64,000 nucleotides of DNA from Dermacentor variabilis (lineage: Eukaryota; Arthropoda; Arachnida; Ixodida; Ixodidae). The position numbers were made by a program, and so were the translations under genes. Shown here one piece after another: positions 56,029 through 64,000 of the stretch (its first letter is position 1; every line of letters starts with the position of its first letter). The DNA lies in assembly GCF_050947875.1 (NCBI RefSeq), contig NC_134569.1, positions 38,238,277 to 38,302,276 on the forward strand, read 5' to 3'. The notes under the pieces were generated by a model. That model did not search any database. It was not told the DNA's origin and saw nothing but the letters and a program-made list of their open reading frames with translations.

Positions 56029-57888
56029 AGGAGTACTGACACAAAAATTTGAAGTCGAGATAACTTGTGAGATCAATTTAGTTGGTCACACACACATCGT
56101 CTATAAAATATCAGCAGCGAATATCGCTTAGAACATATTTCAAATCAATTTTAAAGTACGTGCGTGCAGCCAACCGCAAAACATAGCATCTCGTGACATT
56201 GACATCAAGCGGGATTGTAAATAGACAAGAAAACGCTACGTTATGTGGCTACGTCACGAATTTTCTTTGGCTGCCAAGCGGCTTACATGTGCTCTTCTCC
56301 TGTGTTGTTGCTTGTTATAGCTGTTTTACTTGTAGTGGGACGCACTCCGTGTCGCTGCAACTGCAGTTTTCGTCGTGTCCATAGGGATATTTCCCACACT
56401 ATCAGCTTGACTGCGCTGCCACAACGTTCAACGCCGATTAGTTGTGTCATACCATTGATCGTGGCCGATGCGAGGATTTTTGTTGAGGCTCGTCCTCGCC
56501 ATCGCCGGCCGCAATATCTGAGTCGCTAAGTGATTGGCCACGTCTAAAGCGCGAGACACATGGTGCGATTTTCCTTGCGATCTGTCGTACGGCGCGTCGT
56601 GTGCGACTTGCGGCATGCGGCCATTCGGGACACATAGTACGAATGAGCGAGCGGCGGTTAGCTCCGCCCAGAACTGGCGCCCCTGCGTGGAAGTTCGGAA
56701 TGCTGCGTAACTTCGAACAGAAAGTGAAAGTAACCGTATTTGCACAGCTATCTTGTTTGAAAGAAACGATGACAATATAAACACGTCAATGCGAGCACTG
56801 TAGACGTGTTTCCGCAAGGCCACGTTAGCAGTATCGGATCCGTTGACAGCCGCCGATGGCCAGGAGCCGGCGGGCATAGCTCACTGGGCCATCCAATGCG
56901 ACACCAGTTGCGCTTGTGACACGATCGCTTGCAGCTCGTATAAAGAAGCGCCTATGTTAGTCGGCACAACGCGTATACAGCTATGTAACGCCTAAATTGC
57001 AGCACATTTAATTTCATTGGCGCCGACCGAAGCGAACGAGCATGCCAGGCGAGCTTGCGATCGCTGGTAGACGATGTAGGCCTAGCTCGCCGGCCGTCTA
57101 TCCGGGGCCGAGGGTCCTTGCGATGCGTCCGCAGCTTGTAATAAACGGCCTAAATTCGTCAGCACAATCAATGCCTGAACATTTATGTTTCTCTTAAGTG
57201 AAAATACGGTTAATTTTCCCGGTGCTGTTAGTAGCGATGAGTAAACACGCCAGTCAGGCGAGCCGCTTCGTACACAGAGAATTGCTGGCGCGTCTGCGCT
57301 TACCGCGTCCGAGTAGAAATAACGCCAACAATTTACTATTTCGCACAACGTTTTATAACTCGCACTCTTTCGAGGTCACTTTATTCTAGAAGTTATTTCG
57401 TGTCAGAAAGAAATTGTAGCCGATTTATGTGTCGCCGTCAGCGGCGGAAGAGGCCCGCGTTTCGACCAGGGAGAGAAAAAAAAACAGACATGATCAGAGC
57501 TGCGAGGCGCCCGCTCACCGGCCCCGCCCCACCGGGTCTACCACGTGGCCATGACGTTCACGCTACCGGCGTTGTCATTGGTTGCGGTCGTCCGACCGAT
57601 GCGGCAGTCGCACGACAATATTCAGCAAGTTGGTCGCGCACGCTGGCTGCGCGTCAGAACATACGTCATGGCTTTTTTGCGAACACGTGACCACTTTGTT
57701 TAAATTCCCGTTTCTCCCGTCTCGTTGCTCTCTGGAACCGAAACTTCGACTGGTCGCTACAAAAAAGACTGAATATAATTACCTGTCGTGCTCTGAAGTA
57801 AATGAGGTTTCGTGCCGTGATTATTGGGTCATTAAGTACTTATCAAAGCAGAAAAAAAAACAGTGGATTTTTTTGTGTCAGCACTCCT
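56029..57888. mobile_element. 1,860-bp TTAA transposon inside the RNase H frame
   Basis: Flanked by TTAA at 56025-56028 and 57889-57892. Terminal inverted repeats: left AGGAGTACTGACACAAAAA, right complement AGGAGTGCTGACACAAAAA, one mismatch in 19. Deleting the element and one TTAA joins the two RNase H halves in frame with conserved residues on both sides, so the boundaries are exact. No transposase is readable. The interior is GC-rich in places and has a weak internal repetition near 56930-57180 (GATCGCTTGCAGCTCGTATA versus GCGTCCGCAGCTTGTAATA). TTAA plus purine-rich AGGAGT ends fit Kolobok better than piggyBac. It shares the TTAA and AGG-start plan, but not the sequence, with the element at 15.2 kb. 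Confidence 0.85.
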
Positions 57889-58300
57889 TTAAAAACTATG
57901 CAAAAGGAAGAACCTCGCAGGAAGCACTGAGAATTTTAACCAACTTTCGTGAAAATCGAGACGTTCACATTATATGGGCACCCACACACTCCTTTCCCGG
58001 GAACGAAATAGCGCACAACCTGGTTCGAGAACTGACAGACCAAGCAGGTGTCATGTAAATACTGGGAACGGAAAGAGACCGGATGACCAGCTTTAACTAG
58101 ATCAGAAAACACTATAAATTGGGAAAGGCCCACTTCCCCCGGCACACTCCTCGCTAAGCAGACGGCATTACAAACACATACATATCCGAACCCGTTGGCC
58201 TACCACCGCTACTACCCGGAACATTACACTGATAGATGTAGATTCTGTCAAGAAATGGCGGACCTACAACATATGGTTCGGGCTTGTCCTCGGGCACCCA
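57889..58300 (+). pseudogene. LINE RNase H second half and CCHC knuckle
   Basis: From the restored TTAA the frame reads NYAKGRTSQEALRILTNF, then the catalytic His motif HIIWAPTHSFPGNEIAHNL, to a stop at 58056. A later frame gives HYTDRCRFCQEMADLQHMVR, then ACP (about 58215-58284), a C-x2-C-x7-H-x4-C zinc knuckle that ends I-superfamily ORF2 proteins. A stop-rich stretch separates the two. Confidence 0.75.
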
Positions 58301-58691
58301 CTCAGAATAAAATACACAAGAGCAGATAGCAGTGGGTGACCATGTTGCTCAGTGGTGCACCGGAAGACTAACTTAACGCAATCCAGCAGGCCGAAGATAC
58401 CGCCAGGGTTTAAGGGCTTGAGGCCGTCTTCTTGGTAGAGAGACCTAGGTCTCAAATCTGCTGTCTTAAAGTTTATTCCTCCGCCTCGAAACTGGTGCAG
58501 TCCTCAGAATTCGTTCCAAGTGCATACACCTTGCGAATTCACCAGACATTAGTAGTAGGTTGAACAGTGGCCGTAATGGTAATAATGAAAAAGGTAATTA
58601 ACCTAATTATCTTATTTATTTAAAATATGTTTATTTTTCGTAGAAGTAATTAGTAATTTACAACAAGCATTAGAATTGTGCTATCTAATGC
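58301..58691. other. LINE 3' region and spacer
   Basis: The first part is likely the LINE 3' UTR up to about 58480. The rest is AT-rich spacer before the (TA)n run, with no recognisable gene. Confidence 0.45.

Positions 58692-58737
<46 letters not shown>
58692..58737. repeat. (TA)n microsatellite at the gypsy insertion site
   Basis: About 40 bases of alternating TA directly against the left LTR. A short ATATATAT also follows the right LTR, so the element inserted into a TA run and the likely 4-bp target duplication (ATAT) cannot be told from the repeat itself. Confidence 0.9.
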
Positions 58738-58742
<5 letters not shown>

Positions 58743-58900
58743 CGTGTGGAAAGACACAGACAGATGAGGCTATTTACAGGCTATTTACACTGGAGCCAGG
58801 CAGCCAGGCTGACACTCGCTCGCGCCAAGCGCACCGACCAATTTCGTCGTCATTCTCGCGGCGGCTCGTTTCTTGAGCATCGCTTGAGCATATCGTAATA
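58738..58900 (-). mobile_element. 3' LTR of the gypsy element (163 bp)
   Basis: Begins TGTTGCGTGTGG on the plus strand and ends CGTAATA. It differs from the other LTR at four sites by eye (58765 and three within 58843-58854). In element orientation it starts TATT and ends AACA, one base off the canonical TGTT...AACA. A purine-rich tract (complement of 58901-58915) adjoins it internally, the expected primer for plus-strand synthesis. Confidence 0.9.
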
Positions 58901-58936
58901 CTACCCCCCGGCGGCAAAAGCACCGTCACGGTGCTG

Positions 58937-59698
58937 TTAAATATCCAAGGCGCGTGGAGAGTTGTAGGGCTTGAGTCGGGCGACGTGGACGATGTCACTG
59001 GTTGTCACAGCGGAGGGCGTAGTGGGCGTGGCTAAAACGATTTCATAGGTGACATCGGTCACTTTGCGGAGCACGCGATATGGGCCTGTGTAACAAGAAA
59101 GGAGTTTTTCACATAGGCCAACTTTACGCGAAAGTGACCAAAGCAACACGAGGCTGCCGGGCACAAAATGGACATCACGGTGACGGAGGTCGTAGCGTTG
59201 CTTCTGCTTGTCTTGAGACACTTGTAGACGACTGCGCGCAAGTTGGCGAGCGTGGTCAGCATGGGCGATTGCATCACGGGCATAAGCGCTAGTTGAAGCT
59301 GTGGCGGACGGAAGCACAGTGTCCAGTGGTAGCGTTGGTTCGCGGCCATACAAGAGGTAAAACGGGGAAAAGCCAGCAGTTTCGAGACGGGAAGAGTTAT
59401 ATGCAAAGGTAATGTAAGGTAGAGCCAGGTCCCAGTCACGGTGGTCGTCGGAAACGTATTTGGATAGCATGTCTGTAAGGGTGCGGTTCAAGCGCTCAGT
59501 GAGGCCGTTCGTTTGGCGTAGGTAGGAGGTGGTAAATTTGTGCCGTATTGAGCAGGCACGCATGATGTCGTCGATGACTTTGGCCAAAAACGTACGGCCA
59601 CGGTCTGTTAGCAATTGACGCGGAGCACCATGTATCAAAATAATATCATGTAGGAGGAAGTCCCCAACATAAGTTGCGAAAACTGGTCGGAAGAGCAC
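58937..59698 (-). CDS. Gypsy integrase core and C-terminus
   Basis: Integrase joins element DNA to the host chromosome. This 253-codon frame begins inside the catalytic core. The second Asp lies in LLTDRGRTF and the Glu in NGLTERLNRT; the first Asp is in the displaced-frame segment upstream. The C-terminal GPY/F module (CYTGPYRVLRKVTDVTYE) follows and ends RLKPYNSP. The frame is the same as the RT frame but is separated from it by the segment 59700-59905 that reads in another frame, so the Met at 59698 is not a native start. Confidence 0.8.
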   Translation of the reverse strand: MLFRPVFATYVGDFLLHDIILIHGAPRQLLTDRGRTFLAKVIDDIMRACSIRHKFTTSYLRQTNGLTERLNRTLTDMLSKYVSDDHRDWDLALPYITFAYNSSRLETAGFSPFYLLYGREPTLPLDTVLPSATASTSAYARDAIAHADHARQLARSRLQVSQDKQKQRYDLRHRDVHFVPGSLVLLWSLSRKVGLCEKLLSCYTGPYRVLRKVTDVTYEIVLATPTTPSAVTTSDIVHVARLKPYNSPRALDI

Positions 59699-59785
59699 GG
59701 GTTACGGCGTAGCGGGTCGCGTAGTCCACAGCGACTGCAACCCACTTGTTTCCTGATGTAGATTCCGGAAATGGGCCGAGAAGGT

Positions 59786-61441
59786 CTAAGCCGACACAAT
59801 GAAAGGGCTCGGCAGGAATGTCGAGCGGCTGCAGGTAACCAGCGGGGAGATGGGAAGGCTTTTTGCGTCGTTGGCAAACTTCACAAGCGGCGACGTAACG
59901 CGTACGGAACCGGCAAGACCAGGCCAGAAAAAACGGCGACGTACACGGTCATAGGTTCGAGATACGCCGAGATGTCCTGCCGTTGGTGCGTCGTGGAGCT
60001 CTTCTATAACGGTGGAGCGGAGGTGTTTAGGTATTACAAGTAGGAACTCAGAGCCGTCCGGATGAAGGTTACGACGGTACAGAGAACCGTCGCGGAGGAC
60101 GAAGAGGCGTAGAGTAGCATCGGCCGGAGAGTGCTCAAAACGGTCGATGAGTGCTCTGATGTAGGCGTCACGGCGTTGCTCGTCGGCGAAATGAAGCAGC
60201 TGTGATACAGAGAATATGCAAGAAGCACTGGCAACATTAGAGGAGTCAGAGTCGTCAACAGGGTAACGCGACAAGCTGTCAGCGTCTTGGTGCAGGCGGC
60301 CATTCTTGTACACCACGGAATATAAAAATTCTTGTAGCCTCAAAGCCCATCGACCAAGCCGACCTGTAGGATCTTTTAGCGAAGACAGCCAGCAGAGAGC
60401 ATGATGGTCAGTGACTACGGAAAAAGCGCGACCGTAAAGGTAAGGACGGAACTTCGCAACCACCCAGACTACAGCAAGGCATTCTCGTTCCGTAATGGAA
60501 TAGTTGCGCTCCGATGGTGTGAGGAGGCGGCTCGCATAAGCAATTACGCGATCCTGGCCACGCTGACGCTGGGCTAAGACGGCACCTACGCCATGACCGC
60601 TGGCATCTGTACGCAATTCTGCAGGGGCATCAGGGTCGAAGTGGGCGAGAATGGGTGGTGAGGAGAGAAGAGTAACGAGACGAGAGAAGGCGGCGGCTTC
60701 TGCGGTACCCCACGAAAATTGTACGCCTTTCTTCAAAAGATTAGTGAGGGGTCTAGCAATTGCCGCAAAATCTTGAATAAAACGACGAAAGTACGAGCAT
60801 AGCCCTACAAAACTTCGAACGTCTGCGGCTGTCTTCGGAACCGGAAACTCTCTGACAGCGCGAGTTTTGTTGGGATCAGGCTGTACTCCGGAAGCATCAA
60901 CGAGATGGCCCAGAAGAGTAATTTGCCGGTGGCCAAAACGACATTTGGACGAGTTAAGTTGCAGCTTCGCCTCTCGAAATACATCAAGTATAGTTGTGAG
61001 ACGTTCAAGGTGAGTGTCGAACGTTGGCGAGAAGACGATGACGTCGTCGAGGTAGCAGAGGCATGTGGACCATTTGAAACCTTGGAGCAAGGAGTCCATC
61101 ATACGCTCGAAGGTGGCAGGGGCGTTGCATAATCCAAACGGCATTACCTTAAATTGGTATAGGCCGTCAGGTGTAATGAACGTGGTTTTTTCTCGGTCCA
61201 TATCGTCAACAGCAATCTGCAGGTATCCCGAACGAAGATCAATAGACGAGAAATAGCTGGAACCGTGCAGGCAGTCAAGGGCGTCGTCTATACGTGGGAG
61301 CGGGTAGACGTCCTTCTTAGTAATGTCGTTCAGATGACGGTAGTCTACACAGAAGCGCCACGTGCCGTCCTTCTTCTTAACCAACACCACAGGTGACGCC
61401 CAGGGACTCGAAGAAGGCTCAATGATGTTTTTATCGAGCAT
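59786..61441 (-). CDS. Gypsy reverse transcriptase and RNase H
   Basis: The RT domain shows SPWASPVVLVKKKDGTWRFC, motif A (YFSSIDLRSGYLQI), motif B (MPFGLCNAPATFERMM) and an intact active site CYLDDVIVFS. RNase H follows with LRTDASGHGVGAVLAQ, YSITERECLAVVW and VVTDHHALCWL. The integrase zinc-binding His pair (HDAPTAGHLG) is reached, but the frame is lost at about 59905, before the Cys pair. The native polyprotein begins upstream; the Met at 61441 follows three stops in the same frame (61616-61618, 61496-61498, 61451-61453). All RT and RNase H catalytic residues appear present, so only the joins are broken. Confidence 0.9.
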   Translation of the reverse strand: MLDKNIIEPSSSPWASPVVLVKKKDGTWRFCVDYRHLNDITKKDVYPLPRIDDALDCLHGSSYFSSIDLRSGYLQIAVDDMDREKTTFITPDGLYQFKVMPFGLCNAPATFERMMDSLLQGFKWSTCLCYLDDVIVFSPTFDTHLERLTTILDVFREAKLQLNSSKCRFGHRQITLLGHLVDASGVQPDPNKTRAVREFPVPKTAADVRSFVGLCSYFRRFIQDFAAIARPLTNLLKKGVQFSWGTAEAAAFSRLVTLLSSPPILAHFDPDAPAELRTDASGHGVGAVLAQRQRGQDRVIAYASRLLTPSERNYSITERECLAVVWVVAKFRPYLYGRAFSVVTDHHALCWLSSLKDPTGRLGRWALRLQEFLYSVVYKNGRLHQDADSLSRYPVDDSDSSNVASASCIFSVSQLLHFADEQRRDAYIRALIDRFEHSPADATLRLFVLRDGSLYRRNLHPDGSEFLLVIPKHLRSTVIEELHDAPTAGHLGVSRTYDRVRRRFFWPGLAGSVRVTSPLVKFANDAKSLPISPLVTCSRSTFLPSPFIVSA

Positions 61442-61615
61442 TTTGTTGACTTAGTTTTGAATTACTTGGCGTTCTGACGCAGAAACTTGATACGGTCATC
61501 GGTGAATAGACGTAGCATAGCCAGTAAGGACACGATGCTTGACCGCGAGCGTCTGGCCTAAAGGGCGATCGTCGATGTCGGAAATATCTCGGTAGGACGA
61601 TGATACTTGGCAAAG

Positions 61616-62420
61616 CTATTCAGCCTGCGCCGAGGACAGGTCCGTCGCAACCATTTTCTTTATATTGGGATCGGCACCCGAGGCTGGCGCGAGGGGCCTG
61701 CTAAGCTCGCGAGAATCATCGGTCGATAACGCTGCCACGTATTGGTTGCCGAGACAATCAACGGTGGCAAGGCAAATACCTTGCGGTAGAATTTGCTTTG
61801 CCAATCCAAAGTTATGAACAGGCATTCGAGTGCGGTTCCCAGTAATATTAAGTATACTGTGAGGCACTGTAACGTCATACCTTATTGGAATGTCGGGCAG
61901 AGGAGTGACGAGGTACTCGCCATCAGGAACTGGTGGGAAAGACAACAGTTCAATGTAGGCTATTGACTTTGGCTGCAGGCAAAGAAAACCGGTGGGACGT
62001 AAGCAGCAGTGGGGTGCGTCAGAAGGTTCTGCGAGCATCGGCAACTCAAGGCGAAGGGTACCGGAAGAGAAGCCAATTAGAGCAGAATGTGCGGAGAGAA
62101 AATCGAGGCCGAGAATGAGGTCGTGGGGGCAATGAGCAATTACGGTGAAGAGAACAGGAGTGTGGCGGCCGGCGATGCTGATGCGTGCCGTACACATGCC
62201 GATGATAGGCACAGTACCGCCATCTGCAACGCGTACGACGCGGGCCGACGCTGGGGTGAGGAGCTTTTTCAGTCGTCGTCGGAAGGCAGCACTCATAATT
62301 GAAAGATGCGCTCCTGTATCGATGAGTGCTGTGACAGGATAGCCGTCAACGTCAGCGTCAAGAAGGTTTCGGTTCGTGGGTAACGTGAGCAGAGGATTTG
62401 AGGGCAGGGTCGATAATGCA
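61616..62420 (-). CDS. Gypsy aspartic protease region
   Basis: The retroviral-type protease motif ALIDTGAHLSIMS (about 62335-62295) lies just upstream of the first Met in frame (62296), so the coding region starts earlier than that Met. The flap and the late ILGLDFLSAH motif (the ILGxD block) are present. The frame ends at a TAG at 61616-61618, beyond which RT continues in register after two more stops. It is offset by -1 from gag. Confidence 0.8.
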
Positions 62421-62445
62421 GCTTCACCTCCAGAAGTTGCAGTGC

Positions 62446-63630
62446 CTAGTTTTCCGGCTGAATCCGGGAGGCGATAGGCGGCGAAGAGAAGCGACGGGGT
62501 TGGGGCGAACGAGACTGATGGCGTCGAGGTGAGGGCGAGCGGCTGTACCGAAGGTTCGGAGCAGGAGCATCAGCGGCAGTGGATTCATGGCGGCTGGTAT
62601 AGGGAACGGAAAGCCCAAAGGTGCGGGAATAAGCGGCGGCGTATGTCCGAGGAGTTGGTGGCCATCGGTTGCGGCAGTGACGAGCGACGTGGCCGATGCG
62701 ACAGCAGCGGAAGCAGATCGGCCGGTCATCAGGGGTACGCCAATCGGACGGGTTGCGGCGAGATGTGGCGGAAAAGGACTGCCGAGCAAGAGGAGGGCCG
62801 CTATAGAACTGGGAAACGCTGGGTTGAGACGTGGAACACACAGAGTTCAGACCCATGTTCTGAAATTCCTGTCGGACGACGGCCTGGATCATCGCAATGG
62901 TGGTTGCTGGCGGGTCGGGAGGCGCCGTGGAGAAAGCTGGGGAACAGGCGGCCTCCAGTTCGCGGCGAACAATACTGGTGATGTCGTCACAAGTGGTGGT
63001 CTGACATGGTCGACCCACACATGTCGACGTAGCAGCAGTGTTGGGTAGCCGTGTGATGTGGTGTGTAATACGGCGGCTCTTAGCTTGCTCAAGGCGACGG
63101 CATTCTTTGATGATGGCGTCGATAGTCGAGACGTTGCCGAAAACAAGCAAATTGAAAGCGTCGTCGGCGATGCCTTTTAGAATATGTGACACTTTATCGG
63201 CTTCGGACATACCATCGTCAGCTTTGCGGCATAGAGCTAAGACGTCGAGGATGTAGGAAACGTACGGCTCCGTAGATGTCTGTACATGAGACGCAAGAGC
63301 CTTTCTCGCGGCAGCCTTGCGCCCAATGGGGTCGCCGAATAGTTCCCGTAGCTCCTCTTTGAAATTGTCCCTACTGGTTATCTCGTTGTCATGCGTTTGG
63401 TGCCACACGCGTGGGGTGCCGCCGAGATAAAAGATGACATTGGCGAGCATAATCGTTGGGTCCCACCTGTTATTAGCACTGGCGTGTTCATAGAGTTTGA
63501 TCCAGTCGTCAATATCCTGGCCCTCCAGGCCAGAGAACACACCTGGGTCGCGATGTGGGGCGACCGTGACGATTGGAGCAGTGGGACATGCCGAAGCCGT
63601 TGCAGAGGTGGGCGCGTCACCGGGAGGCAT
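62446..63630 (-). CDS. Gypsy gag polyprotein
   Basis: An intact 394-codon frame with a capsid-like region (FSGLEGQDIDDWIKLYEHAS, YLGGTPRVW, and a retrotransposon-gag block to about residue 190). A CCHC zinc knuckle CFRCCRIGHVARHC lies near residue 315, followed by an Arg/Ser/Pro-rich basic tail. Gag packages element RNA into particles. The start at 63630 is about 70 bases inside the 5' LTR boundary, which leaves a short leader. It stops at 62446 with pol in the -1 frame. Confidence 0.85.
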   Translation of the reverse strand: MPPGDAPTSATASACPTAPIVTVAPHRDPGVFSGLEGQDIDDWIKLYEHASANNRWDPTIMLANVIFYLGGTPRVWHQTHDNEITSRDNFKEELRELFGDPIGRKAAARKALASHVQTSTEPYVSYILDVLALCRKADDGMSEADKVSHILKGIADDAFNLLVFGNVSTIDAIIKECRRLEQAKSRRITHHITRLPNTAATSTCVGRPCQTTTCDDITSIVRRELEAACSPAFSTAPPDPPATTIAMIQAVVRQEFQNMGLNSVCSTSQPSVSQFYSGPPLARQSFSATSRRNPSDWRTPDDRPICFRCCRIGHVARHCRNRWPPTPRTYAAAYSRTFGLSVPYTSRHESTAADAPAPNLRYSRSPSPRRHQSRSPQPRRFSSPPIASRIQPEN

Positions 63631-63702
63631 GGTGACAAGCTCGGTGTGCCGACCACTTCTGAGTTCCGTGGTGAGGACGGGGATCGCTGACCTCCACCAG
63701 AA

Positions 63703-63865
63703 TGTTGCGTGTGGAAAGACACAGACAGAAGAGGCTATTTACAGGCTATTTACACTGGAGCCAGGCAGCCAGGCTGACACTCGCTCGCGCCAAGCGCACC
63801 GACCAACGTCGTCGTCGTTCTCGCGGCGGCTCGTTTCTTGAGCATCGCTTGAGCATATCGTAATA
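63703..63865 (-). mobile_element. 5' LTR of the gypsy element (163 bp)
   Basis: Same length and ends as the LTR at 58738-58900. In element orientation it is followed after two bases by CTGGTGGAGGTCAGCG (complement of 63685-63700). The TGG there could be the start of a tRNA primer-binding site, but I cannot name the tRNA. Confidence 0.9.
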
Positions 63866-64000
63866 ATATATATGTTCGGGTCAGCCTTGGCACGAAGGGC
63901 CAAGACGATGACAATGTACGACACGTAGCACTCGGTCGACGTCTGCACACGTGTGGCAAGGGCTTTCTTGGCATTGACTTGGCGACCGAACGAACTGCCT
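63866..64000 (-). pseudogene. Gag remnant of a second gypsy element
   Basis: Read on the minus strand: a basic Lys-Lys-Ala-Leu-Ala stretch, then VQTSTECYVSYIVIVLALRA, then KADPN. This lines up with VQTSTEPYVSYILDVLALCR, then KADDG, in the intact gag next door (about 63300-63200). It is a diverged, different copy in the same orientation, cut off at the ATATATAT that borders the 5' LTR, and it runs off the window end. Confidence 0.75.

Larger units (their letters stand above)
52600..58480 (+). mobile_element. I-superfamily LINE split by a TTAA transposon
   Basis: In order: ORF1 with coiled coil, AP endonuclease, RT, RNase H, CCHC knuckle. This domain set defines the I superfamily (I, R1, LOA, Jockey relatives), where RNase H is a variable extra. 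Net of the 1,860-bp insert and its duplicated TTAA, the element is about 4.0 kb. The 3' limit is set at the end of the readable knuckle region and an AT-rich terminus near 58480. Many stops and frame changes mean it is inactive. RT fragments at 5.7-6.5 kb seem to be of the same family. Confidence 0.75.
58738..63865 (-). mobile_element. Ty3/gypsy LTR retrotransposon, 5,128 bp
   Basis: Two 163-bp LTRs bound an internal region encoding gag, protease, RT, RNase H and integrase in that order on the minus strand, the gene order of Ty3/gypsy (Metaviridae). There is no envelope frame. Gag is open. Pol has three in-frame stops between protease and RT and a displaced frame in the integrase zinc-binding region. 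Gag and protease are offset by -1, which fits -1 ribosomal frameshifting. Confidence 0.95.

Noticed and set aside
56428..56877. 149-codon minus frame inside the TTAA transposon, considered as a transposase
   Set aside because: No DDE/D spacing, zinc finger or known transposase motif is visible; composition looks non-coding.

Overview
The window looks like repeat-rich nuclear DNA of a metastriate hard tick (Ixodidae: Rhipicephalus, Dermacentor, Amblyomma or Hyalomma type). The grounds are a tRNA-derived SINE with boxes and tail resembling the tick Ruka family, non-LTR elements of I, CR1 and RTE type, a Penelope-like GIY-YIG endonuclease, a Ty3/gypsy element, many microsatellites, and only one convincing host exon. 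These family assignments come from reading motifs by eye; no database search was run.

Layout. 1-4.7 kb has no recognised gene, only a (TA)n run. 4.7-6.6 kb holds a large imperfect palindrome, the endonuclease end of a Penelope-like element, and two reverse-transcriptase scraps facing opposite ways. 8.1-9.8 kb has a CT-tailed retroposon end and an RTE-clade LINE ending in (TGC)n(TGA)n. 11.4 kb has a three-phase tetranucleotide array. 15.07-16.91 kb is a SINE interrupted by a TTAA-flanked DNA transposon carrying a broken THAP domain. 17.7-25.1 kb holds several LINE 3' ends, including a 298-codon ORF. 26.8-30.8 kb is a nearly complete but decayed CR1-type LINE on the minus strand. 31.76-36.37 kb is a 4.6-kb DNA transposon with TA target duplication, subterminal repeats and a minus-strand ORF of a type I cannot assign to a named transposase. 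40.6 kb has a SINE with a perfect target duplication. 43.6-44.5 kb is a minus-strand LINE RT. 47.15-47.44 kb is a solo LTR.

The one host gene is at 48.0-50.2 kb. It is the last exon of a class A GPCR (TM7, NPxxY, cysteine-rich tail), most like vasopressin/oxytocin-type receptors, with a plausible 3' UTR and poly(A) signal. Its earlier exons are not visible, so much of the sequence to its left may be intron.

52.6-58.5 kb is an I-superfamily LINE (ORF1, AP endonuclease, RT, RNase H, CCHC) whose RNase H reading frame is split cleanly by a 1,860-bp TTAA transposon. Removing that insert and one TTAA restores the frame exactly. 58.74-63.87 kb is a Ty3/gypsy element on the minus strand with 163-bp LTRs differing at 4 sites, an open gag, and a pol interrupted by three stops and frame changes. 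It lies beside the remnant of another gypsy gag.

The best leads for something new are the two TTAA elements (one THAP-bearing, so Kolobok-like) and the 4.6-kb TA element with its unassigned ORF.
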